A stretch of 64,000 nt of DNA from Fimbriimonadaceae bacterium (GCA_022843485.1 JALHNM010000008.1:1-64000); one strand, 5' to 3'. Numbered from the stretch's first letter, positions 1 to 8,916 are shown. The notes: generated by a model not told the origin, from the sequence alone. Numbers and translations: made by a program.

Positions 1-98
1 AGAAGGCCGCCCTCGTCGCCTGCGAGAGGAAACTCCTCATGATCTGCTACGGCGTCGTCAAGAACCGAAAGCCCTTCGACCCAGGCCACTTGACTTGA
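1..98 (+). CDS. IS110-family transposase, C-terminal end (partial)
   Basis: Reading frame 3 from the left edge gives about 31 residues ending in TGA at 96-98. It includes ALVACERKLLMICYGVVKN and KPFDP, which match the usual extreme C-terminus of IS110/IS116 transposases (short helix after the Cys/Ser domain, then a G/N-rich KPYDP-like end). The rest lies outside the window, so activity cannot be judged. IS110 elements lack clear inverted repeats and I see no right-end boundary between 99 and 235, a stretch in which I see no gene. It marks the left part of the window as accessory. Confidence 0.65.
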   Translation, partial: KAALVACERKLLMICYGVVKNRKPFDPGHLT

Positions 99-235
99 GA
101 CAGCATCTGCCACCCGCCGTCTTTGACTAGTTGAGCGAGGAGCACATTCGCTGCAGCGCTGGCTTGAGCGCTTTCCGAGGGTGCCGGGGTGCAAAGGTCG
201 CCCCGGGGGTCGGGCGCGTGCGAGTGCACCCCGCC

Positions 236-1639
236 TTACGGCCGAGAACCCGGCGAACCCTGCCCCATCGGCAAAGGGTGCAGGGCGAAGACGAAGTCTT
301 TGTCGTCGGGTCCAGCTCGCTCGGGCTCGCCGTCGCCTCCATCGTCCACCCCGTCCGGCCCGACGCTCCAGAACTTCCCCGCCTCCAGGTCGACTCGGAA
401 CGGCTCCCCGCTATAGGGATCGACCGTCGCCGGGAAGGTCACGCCCCCGGACGCCCGGTACAAAGCGACCGCCCGCACAGATTCGCGCAGGGCCAGGGCT
501 CGGAAGGACACGTTGAGAGCGGTCACATGCGCCTCGCTAGCTTGGAGCGCGAACAGGCGACCGAGGGGGTTCGGCAGGCTCCGGAGTCGCCACCACACGC
601 GCAAGACCTCCCCCGGCGGCACAGTGCCTTCACCCTCGGCGAAGGTCGCTGGGAACGGGGACCACCGGCTCGCCCAAGCCCGGGCCTCGGGGGCGGGCGC
701 GACTTCGGGCACCCACGGGGAGTCGAAGGCGCGGTAAAGCGGATCCGCCAAGAGGCCGATATCCCGGGCCGTCTGGTGAGGATTGTAAGGGCGAGGATGC
801 GCCCATAGAGCGGCGCGCACCGCCTGAGGTCGCCTCGCATCGGTGAACAACCCGTCGTCCAGCACGGCCAAGTCGGGGTAGCGAGGGTCGAGTGTGGCGA
901 TGAAGCCCACAAAGAACCCGCCGACTTCGCCCCGCAGAGCCCGCCGCCCACCGTCCCGGGCGTCCGGGAGCGAAGCATAGGCAGCGGCGATCCGCTCGGC
1001 CTGGGCGTCGAGACGCCCGGACGCCAGCAGCTGGCGAGTCCGGTCGGCCGTGGTCGCGGTAAGCCCGCCTCCGATGATGAGGGAGATGACGGTCGAAGCG
1101 CCGTCGACGACCCGCCCCGCGAACCGGGCCGATGCGATCAGGTCGTCGGCGGCCGCGTCCGGCCGCCCGTCCTCGAGGGCTAGCACGGCCCGCAAGTGCC
1201 GTGCGTGCACCGCCCTAGTCCATGCCAGGAGCTCAGCGTTGGTCTCGTCGGGTGACGCCGAGAGAGGCTGACGGGCTGTGGGGAGGGCCATCCCCTCGTC
1301 CATCAGCTCGATGAGGGGCTTGTACCGCGCCACCACTCGGCGAGCTTCGGCGCGGTCGAAGTCCTCTCTGCCCGGGGCGAGGAAGTCGGCTGGCACCGGC
1401 TCCGAGGGAGCCCCCGGATCGCGAACCTCTTCGGGTGGGGCCATCCGGGCCCAGACGAGCCACCCGTTCTCGCTCACCGCAGGCATCGGTTCGGGGCGAA
1501 GGTGCTCGGGGAGAGTTGCCCGAAGACTCTCGGCGGTCGGCTTCTGAGCGTGCGACATCCAGGGGAGGAACGTGACGAACACGAGCGTTACAACGATGGC
1601 ACCAAGGGCCAGGGCATGCCTTCGCACACCTTTCCTCAT
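236..1639 (-). CDS. Exported protein of unknown function
   Basis: A 467-residue protein with an N-terminal signal or anchor segment (residues about 12-31, hydrophobic, ending SHAQ). The C-terminal region has a DPYSGEPFRVD ... WSVGPDGVDDGGDG pattern. That Asp/Gly-rich pattern recurs near the ends of planctomycete and armatimonadote exported proteins related to pseudopilin tails; this resemblance is from memory. No catalytic motif is recognised. The ATG at 1637-1639 is supported by a -10-like TAGAAT ending 6 nt upstream and no Shine-Dalgarno, so the mRNA may be leaderless. It reads away from the repeat element at 1749-2002. Confidence 0.75.
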   Translation of the reverse strand: MRKGVRRHALALGAIVVTLVFVTFLPWMSHAQKPTAESLRATLPEHLRPEPMPAVSENGWLVWARMAPPEEVRDPGAPSEPVPADFLAPGREDFDRAEARRVVARYKPLIELMDEGMALPTARQPLSASPDETNAELLAWTRAVHARHLRAVLALEDGRPDAAADDLIASARFAGRVVDGASTVISLIIGGGLTATTADRTRQLLASGRLDAQAERIAAAYASLPDARDGGRRALRGEVGGFFVGFIATLDPRYPDLAVLDDGLFTDARRPQAVRAALWAHPRPYNPHQTARDIGLLADPLYRAFDSPWVPEVAPAPEARAWASRWSPFPATFAEGEGTVPPGEVLRVWWRLRSLPNPLGRLFALQASEAHVTALNVSFRALALRESVRAVALYRASGGVTFPATVDPYSGEPFRVDLEAGKFWSVGPDGVDDGGDGEPERAGPDDKDFVFALHPLPMGQGSPGSRP

Positions 1640-1645
1640 GGTACG

Positions 1646-1651
1646 ATTCTA
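1646..1651 (-). promoter_or_regulatory. -10-like hexamer TAGAAT, probable leaderless start
   Basis: TAGAAT on the minus strand is followed by CGTACC (6 nt) and the ATG of the exported protein. A transcript would begin at or next to the A of ATG. No purine-rich ribosome site is present. One of twelve such sites in the window. Confidence 0.5.
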
Positions 1652-1748
1652 CCGTCCTGGCCTTGAACGCCCGATCAAGGCTTGTAAGCCAGTGTGCAGG
1701 CGGATGGATCTCCTGCTCTAGGGCAGAGACCGCCAAGGATAGTGCAGG

Positions 1749-2002
1749 GCGGCGGGTGGCCGGGTTGAGGGGGATGGATCGTGCCCGCTCAGCCCGGTTC
1801 CAAGGGAACTCTCGAACCCGCAGGGAGGCAGGTGCCCGAGCATCTGGCGATGGCCCTGGACGCAGAAGAGCCACCCAGCCACGGGTGGGGTCATGGCTCA
1901 GCCACGCGCCGTGAAAGGGCCAGCGCCCATGGCTATGGCCCTGAGGCCCAGACTGGCCGGGGCCTACGGACACCGACGGGCCAAAGCCATGCCACCCGCC
2001 GC
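1749..2002. mobile_element. MITE-like 254-bp element with 12-bp inverted ends (family A, copy 1)
   Basis: Perfect 12-bp inverted repeats, GCGGCGGGTGGC at 1749-1760 and its complement at 1991-2002, bound a GC-rich stretch with no convincing gene. Its first about 160 bp align base by base with 46275-46437 and 46881-47040. All three share GGATCGTGCC-type and CAGCCCGGTT blocks, then ATGGCCCTG at the same offset. A further partial internal copy starts near 1927. No target-site duplication is obvious. To its right lies the remnant of a coding sequence (2003-2155), so insertion or recombination here may have destroyed a gene. With the element it explains the whole 1640-2166 gap. Confidence 0.55.
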
Positions 2003-2155
2003 TATCCAGACCTGTGGTTCGTGGACGAGCACGGCAACAACGTCTTCTTCCAGATCGGCAGGACGGACTCGAAGGGGTGGCCGGTCGGGCGCGAGTTGGA
2101 TGCGGGAGGCGACCTCTCCAACTCGGGGTCGGTCTTCTGGGTCCCGTACAGGTAG
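2003..2155 (+). pseudogene. C-terminal remnant of an unknown protein
   Basis: Directly after the inverted end of the family A element there is an open frame of 50 codons ending in TAG. It has protein-like composition (WFVDEHGNNVFFQIGR, then SGSVFWVPYR), unlike the random-looking frame before it. No start codon or ribosome site fits it. I infer the 3' end of a gene whose 5' part was lost. It could instead be expressed as part of a longer frame beginning at 1781 inside the element, which I think unlikely. Function not recognised. Confidence 0.35.
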
Positions 2156-2166
2156 GCTGAAAAGGG

Positions 2167-2796
2167 ATGTCCGGTTCTTACGTCATCGCCACGTTCGAAG
2201 AGGTCCGGTCTGTGGTCGCGGACTTGTGCAAGGCCCTGGACCTCTTCTGGGTGCTTGAGCACTGGCCTGTCCACATGGCCAGCTACAAGTTCGTGGTGGT
2301 GTGGGGGCGAGGCGGGTCGGTCGAGGAAGCCCTATGGTGGCACCCAGGAGGGTACGAGGCGCGCACTGAACGGCCCATCCCCTCACGGCTGAGCGTGCGC
2401 TTGCTGGGCCTTGAGCCCGAGCTCGAGGGGCCGTGCGGCCGACTTGAGACCGTGCCCTCGTGCCTCCAGATCGACCTGCCGATCCAGACGCCCACGTTCC
2501 TGGCCGAGACCTGGTACACGAAGAGCAAGCGGGAGAACTGGGTGGCCTTGCCGGACGGTCGCAACGAGCCCGAGGTGCTCCTGGCGGAGTTCCGCAAGCG
2601 CCTCAGGCGCGTCGCGGCCGGCCCCGTCGCTTGGATCGCCGATGGGAGCGTCGCGCAGGGCTACAGGTACACGCCGGGGGCCCTCGCGTTCTACGAGGGA
2701 GGTGGCGTATGGACTGTCGGCTATGGCCCAGAGCGCAAAGCTGTGTTCCGCCCCCTCCCTGCGCCGCTCGGGAAGAAGACCGCTCCGAAAGACTGA
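2167..2796 (+). CDS. Hypothetical protein
   Basis: A 209-residue soluble protein without signal or membrane segment. The ATG is preceded by AAAAGGG, a good ribosome site 1-8 nt upstream. I recognise no domain. There is a Trp-rich stretch (LFWVLEHWPVH, residues about 26-36) and a basic C-terminus (LGKKTAPKD). It opens a run of four unrelated-looking small genes (2167-4768) between IS and repeat remnants and the ASCH gene; such orphan genes are often accessory. The stop is followed within 5 bp by a palindromic repeat (2801-2849). Confidence 0.65.
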   Translation: MSGSYVIATFEEVRSVVADLCKALDLFWVLEHWPVHMASYKFVVVWGRGGSVEEALWWHPGGYEARTERPIPSRLSVRLLGLEPELEGPCGRLETVPSCLQIDLPIQTPTFLAETWYTKSKRENWVALPDGRNEPEVLLAEFRKRLRRVAAGPVAWIADGSVAQGYRYTPGALAFYEGGGVWTVGYGPERKAVFRPLPAPLGKKTAPKD

Positions 2797-2800
2797 GACG

Positions 2801-2849
2801 GCGGGTGGCCCGGCCTGACCCGGAGGGCAGGCCGGGAGCAGGAACCCCC
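2801..2849. repeat. Palindromic intergenic repeat, family C copy 1
   Basis: This 49-bp sequence matches 52320-52368 with two or three differences. It starts with the GCGGGTGGCC motif also found at the ends of family A. It contains a hairpin with an 8-bp stem, CCGGCCTG and CAGGCCGG, around a 10-nt loop. It lies 5 bp after a stop codon, so it could act as a terminator, but there is no T-run. Confidence 0.6.
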
Positions 2850-2935
2850 GTTCGTGCCCACCCCATCGCTCCCCGACCGGGTCGGGCCCTCGTCCGCCCC
2901 TCCGGTGACCCTGAGGTAAATGTTCGGGGAAGGCG

Positions 2936-3400
2936 ATGGAGATTACGAGCTACACGTTGACGACGGATCTTCTGTGGGTCTCGGCGCCGGACGACTTCGT
3001 CCGGGACTCACACGGCTTCTACGTCGCCGTTGCGGACTCGGCCGAGCCGCCACTCCCGGAAGGTTGGCTGGCCGCCGTCCTCTGCGCCGAGACCAGTGAG
3101 CAGCCTTCGCTCGCGGAGGCTTTCGGCCTTGAGTCGGGGTCGGTTGTGTTATTGCAGCTCAAGTTGCCTTGGACGAAGGCGATTGGGCTGGGAGCGGCGC
3201 GGGAAGTCTTGACGGCGGCTTATCAAGGAAGGGCCAACCTCTATCCCACTCGGGTCTTGCCAGGCGAGCAAGCGCGTCACGTCACCGAGCGCGGAAGGCT
3301 CTACGAAGTCGGTCTACAGGCGGGCCCGGAGAACGAGGAGAGATACCGGAAAGGCCTGCGGGACGCCCGGTCGCGACATAGGCCTCAAGCTGGAGGCTAA
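2936..3400 (+). CDS. Hypothetical protein
   Basis: A 154-residue protein with no signal peptide. The ATG at 2936 has GGGGAAGG a few bases upstream as ribosome site. The sequence (MEITSYTLTTDLLWVSAPDD at the start, TERGRLYEVGLQAG near the end) looks like a genuine alpha/beta cytoplasmic protein, but I do not recognise its family. Its size, and its place among other orphan genes next to mobile remnants, would suit an immunity-type or other accessory protein; that is speculation. The next about 200 bp (3401-3609) hold nothing I can name. Confidence 0.6.
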   Translation: MEITSYTLTTDLLWVSAPDDFVRDSHGFYVAVADSAEPPLPEGWLAAVLCAETSEQPSLAEAFGLESGSVVLLQLKLPWTKAIGLGAAREVLTAAYQGRANLYPTRVLPGEQARHVTERGRLYEVGLQAGPENEERYRKGLRDARSRHRPQAGG

Positions 3401-3609
3401 CGATTCGAGCGGTGCGCGGCATGCTCCGTTCCGCACACTCCTTGAACTCGTAGCTAGGCGGCTAGCCCGGACCCGGGAATCTCGGAGACAATCGCAATGA
3501 GGCTCCGCACCTATGGCGAGCTGGCCATAGGACGCCGGGATGCAAACCTATGCCCCGGACCTCCGCCGTTCCCAGTCCCGCCCACTGATCCTAGGCGGCC
3601 CTAGCAGGT

Positions 3610-4047
3610 ATGCTAACTGTGAGTTCGACCCGCTCAACGTCATCGCCCGACTGCGCTACCAGGATCGACCTCTACCCCATCGAACTCCGTGTTCTGCAGA
3701 AGAGTGTGCGTTTACCAGACCTGATCGGTAGGAGAGTAACGTTCGTCAATGACGACAGTGAGGCTGTCTTGCACAGCACCGTGATTGGCGTACGACGGAA
3801 CGTCTCTGGGCAATCGGTCCTGATCCTTGAGCAAGCCGACAGCGGCCATCGGCTCCTTTCGGTCAACACTCGCTACGCAGCGGTGAAGCTCGAGGAGGTG
3901 AGCCAGGACCCGATACCCGTCAATCTTGTGCTCCTGACTGATGTAGGGCGCGACGCCGATCCGATCATGCCTGAGCACTGCTTACCCTTCGGGCGCGGGA
4001 CTCTTGAGCTTTCACTGCCCGACCGCTCAGTGGAAAGTTTCGACTGA
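3610..4047 (+). CDS. Hypothetical protein
   Basis: The 145-codon frame has a low-complexity Ser/Thr-rich start and becomes protein-like from about residue 18 (RIDLYPIELRVLQKSV), followed by beta-rich sequence (GRRVTFVNDDSEAVLHSTV; GQSVLILEQADSGHRLLSV). The true start may be downstream of 3610, for example GTG at 3619; no strong ribosome site decides it. Family not recognised. The antisense frame over the same bases is less protein-like. Positions 4048-4294 show no gene. Confidence 0.45.
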   Translation: MLTVSSTRSTSSPDCATRIDLYPIELRVLQKSVRLPDLIGRRVTFVNDDSEAVLHSTVIGVRRNVSGQSVLILEQADSGHRLLSVNTRYAAVKLEEVSQDPIPVNLVLLTDVGRDADPIMPEHCLPFGRGTLELSLPDRSVESFD

Positions 4048-4294
4048 GCTGGAAGTAAGGGCGCTCGTGCCAGTTGACAAACTCGCACCATACGATCCTA
4101 CATCCTCGGCCCGAGAAGGCCACCCGACGATGCCCGGTCAGCACGGAGGTCGGCGCTGCGCGGCTACCCTCGCCGCTGCTGGGCTGGACACAGCCGACGA
4201 GGGCCCCGGGGTGGCACAAGACATCGCCCGGCCGCGAGCAGGATAGACTGGAGGGGCCGACGCAGATCGAACCGAAGGAGTGAGGAAAGCGCAG

Positions 4295-4768
4295 GTGGTG
4301 TTCCACTTCCCCGAATGGGCTCCAAGATCATGGACGGACACGTTTTCCGACCCGTGGATAGGGGTCGAGGTCACCGCAGAGCCAACGTTCGACCTGTGTG
4401 TGGAGGGCGTTTCGCGCGTCGCGCATATCTATGGAGTCCGGCTCGAGTATAACGTCCCCAACGTCTTTCGCTTGGAAGAGGCCGGGTTCGCACGGACGGT
4501 CGTCACGACGATCCCATACCAGCCGCCATTTCTGGAATCGGTCATCCAGCCGTATAGGCGAACCTCGACGGCCGCTCGTGCCGCGGAACTGGCCTACACT
4601 TGGAGCCGGGTCTTGGAAGTGTTCGAACAGGAGCGAGCCAGCGGGCAGTACCGCCGGCCCGGGATCGACTGGACAGTAGCCGGCCTCGACGCCAACGAGA
4701 TGGCGGACGATCCGATCCGAGAGGCACTCCTCGCTGTCATCGGGGCATGGGCCAGTCGCAACGGGTAA
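4295..4768 (+). CDS. Hypothetical protein
   Basis: About 157 residues, soluble, with a Trp/Phe-rich N-terminus (VFHFPEWAPRSWTDTF) and a helical C-terminal half. The frame is open from GTG 4280. GTG 4295 (or 4298) is preferred because GAGGAAA lies 6-9 nt before it, whereas GTG 4280 overlaps its own candidate ribosome site. Function unknown. It belongs to the row of small orphan genes between the IS110 remnant and the ASCH gene, and it converges with the latter. Confidence 0.6.
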   Translation: MVFHFPEWAPRSWTDTFSDPWIGVEVTAEPTFDLCVEGVSRVAHIYGVRLEYNVPNVFRLEEAGFARTVVTTIPYQPPFLESVIQPYRRTSTAARAAELAYTWSRVLEVFEQERASGQYRRPGIDWTVAGLDANEMADDPIREALLAVIGAWASRNG

Positions 4769-4812
4769 CGCCGCGACGAGCCAGCTGCGTCCTTGGGCCC
4801 CTCAACCGGGTC

Positions 4813-5160
4813 TCACTCGTCGACGCGGGAGAAGTAGATGACGGTGACGAGGTGGGCGGGGGTGATGAACTCTCCGTAGATCCTGGTCAGGAGGGCGATG
4901 ACGTCGTCTTGGCTGCGGAGCTCGGGGTTCTCTCGCTCGACGTCCCGGGGGGAGAGTTCGGCGATCTGCTTGACTTCGACGCGGTCGAGGATGGCGGTGA
5001 AGAGCTTCCGGCGTCGTCCGAACCGGGGCCCGACCGTGACCCAGACGATCTGGCCGGTCCCGTACTTGTCGCCCTTGTCCCCGAGCCGGATCGTGGCCGT
5101 CTTCCGGTTCGTCATCAGCAGTTCGTCGTACAGCTCGGAGTAGAAGTTGAGGGCGAACAT
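4813..5160 (-). CDS. ASCH-domain protein
   Basis: A 115-residue protein that is essentially one ASCH domain. It has an N-terminal FYSELYDELL, then the basic KTATIRLGDKGDKYGTGQIV segment typical of the family, a beta core, and the closing LVTVIYFSRV strand. ASCH proteins adopt a PUA-like fold and are thought to bind RNA; some (YqfB-type) are amidohydrolases for modified nucleosides. The conserved Lys/Thr/Arg cluster (residues about 20-25) is present. Transcribed divergently from the hydrolase at 5213. Confidence 0.8.
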   Translation of the reverse strand: MFALNFYSELYDELLMTNRKTATIRLGDKGDKYGTGQIVWVTVGPRFGRRRKLFTAILDRVEVKQIAELSPRDVERENPELRSQDDVIALLTRIYGEFITPAHLVTVIYFSRVDE

Positions 5161-5212
5161 GAGGTTGCGGCCCGATAGTCTATCCTAACATGCGGTACAC
5201 AGGCTCCCACCG

Positions 5213-6088
5213 GTGGTGATCGTCTCTGTCCTGGCGGGCCTGTTCGCCCTGTACGCCCTCGTCCTCTTGGTCGTGGCGTACGCGATGGTGTTCCCGTTCC
5301 GGGTGCCGATCTTCTCGTCGCCGGGGATGATGGGCGAGCCCCAGGAGTCGGTCCGGTTCACGAGCGACGACGGGGTCGAGCTGCGGGGCTGGTGGGTGCC
5401 CGTCGAGGGGTCGACGGTGGTCGTCTTCTGCCACGGCTACCTGGTCAACCGCAGCGAGTTCGTCCCGCTCACCTCGCTCTTCACGCGGCGGGGGGCGTCG
5501 TGCCTGTTCTTCGACTTCCGGGCCCATGGCTGGAGCGGGGGGCGGAAGAGCCTCTTCGGCGCGGCCGAGCACCTGGACGTGGCGGCCGCGGTGCGCTTCG
5601 TCCGCGAGCGGCGGCCCGACGCCCGGATCGTCCTGTTCGGCTCGAGCATGGGGGCGGCGGCCGCGGTCTTCGCGGCGGCGGACGGGGTGCCGGCGGACGC
5701 TTTGGTCTTGGACAGCCCCTACGCGACCCTAGACGAGGCGACGCGTGGCTGGTGGAAGTACCTGGACCAGGGCCGGTGGGAGCCGTTCCTGCGACCAGTC
5801 TCGTGGATCGGCCGTGTCTTCACCCGGGTGAACCCCCGTTCTGTCCAGACGGGGCCGGCCTTCGAGCGGGTCGCGGGCCGACCGGTGCTGTTCCTCTTCG
5901 GCGCCAAGGACCCGCTCGCGCCGAGAGCCTCCGCCGAGCGACTTTTGGCCCAGGCAGGTCCCAGGGCTAGGGCGGTCTGGTTCGAGCGGAGCGGCCACAC
6001 GGAGGGCCGGTTCCACGAACCGGAGCGCTACCTGGCCGAAGTCGTCGAATTCCTCGAGTCCCAGGGGCTAATGCTAAATCTTAGTTAA
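5213..6088 (+). CDS. Membrane-anchored alpha/beta hydrolase
   Basis: 291 residues. An N-terminal hydrophobic segment (residues about 3-28) likely anchors it to the membrane. A serine-hydrolase domain follows: VVVFCHGYLVNR (oxyanion region), nucleophile elbow GSSMG (residues about 143-147), acidic loop FGAKDPLAP, and the His of ERSGHTEG near the C-terminus. It resembles the BAAT/S33 (YfhR/bem46-type) group; substrate unknown. No ATG is in frame; GTG 5213 or GTG 5216 starts the protein. An upstream ATG at 5190 runs into a stop. Confidence 0.8.
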   Translation: MVIVSVLAGLFALYALVLLVVAYAMVFPFRVPIFSSPGMMGEPQESVRFTSDDGVELRGWWVPVEGSTVVVFCHGYLVNRSEFVPLTSLFTRRGASCLFFDFRAHGWSGGRKSLFGAAEHLDVAAAVRFVRERRPDARIVLFGSSMGAAAAVFAAADGVPADALVLDSPYATLDEATRGWWKYLDQGRWEPFLRPVSWIGRVFTRVNPRSVQTGPAFERVAGRPVLFLFGAKDPLAPRASAERLLAQAGPRARAVWFERSGHTEGRFHEPERYLAEVVEFLESQGLMLNLS

Positions 6089-6198
6089 GACTGGATCATC
6101 TGTCAGTTGGCCTGCGTCATACCTGCGGGTACTCTCCAAGTCGATTCGTGGACAAGGGCGTTCATGGAGGCGAGGACGGACTCGCAGGACACCGAAGC

Positions 6199-6708
6199 AT
6201 GAACGCAGCCCTTGGTCACTGGCTCCTGCCGCAAATTGAGCGGTTGGCGCGAACTCAGCCCGGCAAGGTCGAGGCCCTTCTCGACGCCGTCCGGCACAGC
6301 CTCCCCGAGTTCCACTCCGAGCTCGTGATGATGGCCCTCGAACACGGGGACCTCGACGAGTCCCAGGCGGCGGCGGCGCTCGAGACCGACCCCGTCTCGC
6401 TGGCGCTGCGTCTCGAGGCCTACCGGAAGGCCGTTGCCGAAGGGGCCTCGATGGACTCCGTCGAGATCGACGCCAACGGCGTCGCCCGGATCGAGGGCAA
6501 GCACGTCACCGTCTGGGAAGTCGTCCGTGAATACCGCCGGACCGGGTCGGTCTCGGCGATGCGCGGGGCGTTCCCGGGTCTCAGCGAAGCCGAACTTCGA
6601 TCCGCGCTCCACTACGCCGGTCGCAACCCGGACGAGATCGGGGCCCAGATCCGGGCCTACGAAGAGATCATCGCCCGGAGCCGGGCCGCCTACCCGTTCG
6701 CGAAGTAA
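6199..6708 (+). CDS. DUF433-like domain protein
   Basis: About 169 residues from ATG 6199, chosen because AGGA lies 9 nt upstream; the frame is open from GTG 6148, which has no ribosome site. The N-terminal half is helical. The C-terminal part (IEGKHVTVWEVVREYRRTGS ... FPGLSEAELRSALHYAGRNPDEI) matches the DUF433 pattern, a winged-helix-like fold seen in VapB-like antitoxins and DNA-binding proteins. No toxin gene lies next to it: downstream is purC. It may be a stand-alone regulator. Confidence 0.65.
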   Translation: MNAALGHWLLPQIERLARTQPGKVEALLDAVRHSLPEFHSELVMMALEHGDLDESQAAAALETDPVSLALRLEAYRKAVAEGASMDSVEIDANGVARIEGKHVTVWEVVREYRRTGSVSAMRGAFPGLSEAELRSALHYAGRNPDEIGAQIRAYEEIIARSRAAYPFAK

Positions 6709-6720
6709 GCCCGCGGCCGC

Positions 6721-6726
6721 CATAAT
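6721..6726 (+). promoter_or_regulatory. -10-like hexamer CATAAT for purC
   Basis: CATAAT is followed by 7 nt and the ATG of purC, with no Shine-Dalgarno between. This predicts a leaderless or near-leaderless transcript for the purC-waaA-herA operon. Confidence 0.5.
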
Positions 6727-6733
6727 CGGGTCT

Positions 6734-7627
6734 ATGCCCGTAGTCTTGGCGGCCGAGTGCCCCTCGCTCCCCCTGGTCCACCGAGGGAAGGTCCGTGACA
6801 CCTTCGACCTGGGCGACGCCTACCTTCTGGTCGCGACGGACCGAGTGTCAGCGTTCGACGTGGTCATGGAGAACGGAGTCCCGGACAAGGGTCGGGTCTT
6901 GACCCAGATGTCCACGTTCTGGTTCGACCGCCTCGCTTGGGTGTGCCCGCACCACCTGCTGGCGACGGACGAGGATTCGCTGCGCGGGCGGGTGCCGGGG
7001 TGGGGGCCGGGGTTGCAAGGCCGGTCGGTGGTGGTCCGGAAAGCCAGGCCCTTGCCGATCGAATGCGTGGCCCGGGGGTTCATCGCCGGGTCGCTCTACA
7101 AGCAGGTGCGAGCCGAAGGGGGACGGACCCTCGGGCTTGACCTTCCGGATGGCCTCCGCGACGGCGACCGACTCCCGGAACCGATCTTCACCCCGGCGAC
7201 GAAGGCCCAAGAGGGGCACGACGAGAACGTCCCGTTCGCCCGGGCGGTCGATCTGGTGGGCCGGGAGGTCGCCGAGACGGTTCGCGAATGGACGCTCCAG
7301 CTCTACCGACAAGCCGCCGCTCATGCTGAGTCGGTCGGGCTCATCTTGGCCGACACCAAGTTCGAGTTCGGGCTTACGGACGACGGGCTCGTCTGGATCG
7401 ACGAGGCCCTGACGCCGGACTCGTCTCGCTACTGGGAGGCTGCGCACTGGCGGCCCGGCGGACCCCAGCCCAGCTTCGACAAGCAGCCGCTTCGGGACTA
7501 CCTTGAGGCGAGCGGCTGGGACAAGCGCCCCCCCGGGCCTCGCCTGCCGGAGGAGGTGCTCGAGGCCACCAGGGAGCGGTACGTCGAAGCCTTCCGGCGC
7601 GTGACGGGGCGGTCCGAGCTCGCGTGA
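6734..7627 (+). CDS. purC: Phosphoribosylaminoimidazole-succinocarboxamide synthase
   Basis: 297 residues, a normal length for the longer PurC form. It ligates aspartate to CAIR with ATP, giving SAICAR in purine synthesis. Family marks are HRGKVRDTFDL at residues 16-26, VATDRVSAFDV, ARGFIAGSLYK, ATKAQEGHDEN, LADTKFEFG and IDEALTPDSSRYW. The ATG at 6734 is fixed by the conserved N-terminus and an immediately upstream CATAAT. The stop TGA overlaps the GTG of waaA by 4 bp, indicating translational coupling in a three-gene operon. Confidence 0.95.
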   Translation: MPVVLAAECPSLPLVHRGKVRDTFDLGDAYLLVATDRVSAFDVVMENGVPDKGRVLTQMSTFWFDRLAWVCPHHLLATDEDSLRGRVPGWGPGLQGRSVVVRKARPLPIECVARGFIAGSLYKQVRAEGGRTLGLDLPDGLRDGDRLPEPIFTPATKAQEGHDENVPFARAVDLVGREVAETVREWTLQLYRQAAAHAESVGLILADTKFEFGLTDDGLVWIDEALTPDSSRYWEAAHWRPGGPQPSFDKQPLRDYLEASGWDKRPPGPRLPEEVLEATRERYVEAFRRVTGRSELA

Positions 7628-8916
7628 TCTGGATCTATAACATCCTCGTCACGTTCCTGAGCCCGTTCTGGGTGCCGTGGATGCTGATCCGAGCGGGGCG
7701 GCGAAAGGGGAAGGTGGACTGGGCGCAGCGGCTCGGCGACTACCGACTCCCGCGCCCGAGCCCGGACCGGCCGCGGCTCTGGTTCCACGCGGTCTCGGTG
7801 GGAGAGGTCGTCGCGGCGCTCCCGGTCTTGCGGGCGGTGCGGGCCCGTGCGCCCGAAGCAGAGATCGTTCTGAGCGTCACGACGAGTAGCGGGCACGAGG
7901 CGGCCCGTGAGAAAGCGGCGGAACTATTCGACCATCTGGTTTACTTCCCTATCGATGTCCCTCGGTTCACGATTGGGGCGATGATCAGGGTGCGCCCTCG
8001 AGCCGTCGCGATCATGGAGACCGAGCTTTGGCTCAACTTCCTCTGGGCGTGCCGGCTGGTGAAGGCCCAAACCCTGCTCGTGAACGGCCGGATCAGCGAT
8101 CGGTCGTACCCGCGGGCTCGTGTGCTTGGCTTCTTCTATGCCGAGCTGCTGCACTACGTGGACGAGGCCCTCATGCAGTCGGAGACCGACGCCGAGCGGA
8201 TCCGGTCGCTCGGGGCGTCCGAGGCCCGTGTTCTCGGCAACTGCAAGTTCGACCAAGCGGTGGAAGGAATTGATGATGGGGGCCGGGACTGGCGGGCCGA
8301 GCTGGGGATGGCCCCGACCGACCAGGTGATCGTCGTCGGCTCGACCAGGGGAGAGAGGGAGGAGGAGTTCGTGGCCGCCGCGCTCTCCGACCCGCGTCTC
8401 CAAGGCGCGCGCGTAGTCTGGGCACCCCGGCACCTGGAAAGGGTCCCGGCCCTCGCTGCCCGATTGGGCCCGGATGCCGGGCTCCGCTCGGAAGGGGCCC
8501 GCAAGCGGGTCACGATCCTCGACACCTACGGCGAGCTCGCGCAGGTCTACGCGGTGGCGGACGTCGTCGTGATCGGGGGCGGCTTCGACCGCCTCGGGGG
8601 TCAGAACCTGATCCAACCCCTTGCCCACGGAAAGCCCGTCGTCCACGGGCCTCACATGCAGAACTTTCGCGATGCGACCGAAATGGCGGCCCGGGCAGGG
8701 TGCACGGTCGTGGCCCACACTCCGGCTGAACTTGCCGAGGCCCTCGCCAGCCTCCTCCACGACCCCCAGCGCAGGCGCACCATGGGGGACGCCGCCCAAG
8801 CCCTTGTCCGGCAGAATGTGGGGGCAAGCGACCGGTACGCGGAGGCCATCGTGACCGCCCTCCGTCGACCGTCGGAACCCACTCCCGCCCGGGTACCCTC
8901 GGCGCCACGACGATGA
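7624..8916 (+). CDS. waaA: 3-deoxy-D-manno-octulosonic acid (Kdo) transferase
   Basis: 430 residues. An N-terminal hydrophobic anchor (residues about 1-19) precedes the GT-B domains. Family motifs include [51 protein letters not shown], a C-terminal [20 protein letters not shown] donor-site loop and the conserved Glu in the N-terminal domain. It adds Kdo from CMP-Kdo to lipid A precursor at the inner membrane, so the organism should build LPS. GTG start overlaps the purC stop (GTGA), and its own stop overlaps the next ATG (ATGA). Confidence 0.92.
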   Translation: MIWIYNILVTFLSPFWVPWMLIRAGRRKGKVDWAQRLGDYRLPRPSPDRPRLWFHAVSVGEVVAALPVLRAVRARAPEAEIVLSVTTSSGHEAAREKAAELFDHLVYFPIDVPRFTIGAMIRVRPRAVAIMETELWLNFLWACRLVKAQTLLVNGRISDRSYPRARVLGFFYAELLHYVDEALMQSETDAERIRSLGASEARVLGNCKFDQAVEGIDDGGRDWRAELGMAPTDQVIVVGSTRGEREEEFVAAALSDPRLQGARVVWAPRHLERVPALAARLGPDAGLRSEGARKRVTILDTYGELAQVYAVADVVVIGGGFDRLGGQNLIQPLAHGKPVVHGPHMQNFRDATEMAARAGCTVVAHTPAELAEALASLLHDPQRRRTMGDAAQALVRQNVGASDRYAEAIVTALRRPSEPTPARVPSAPRR

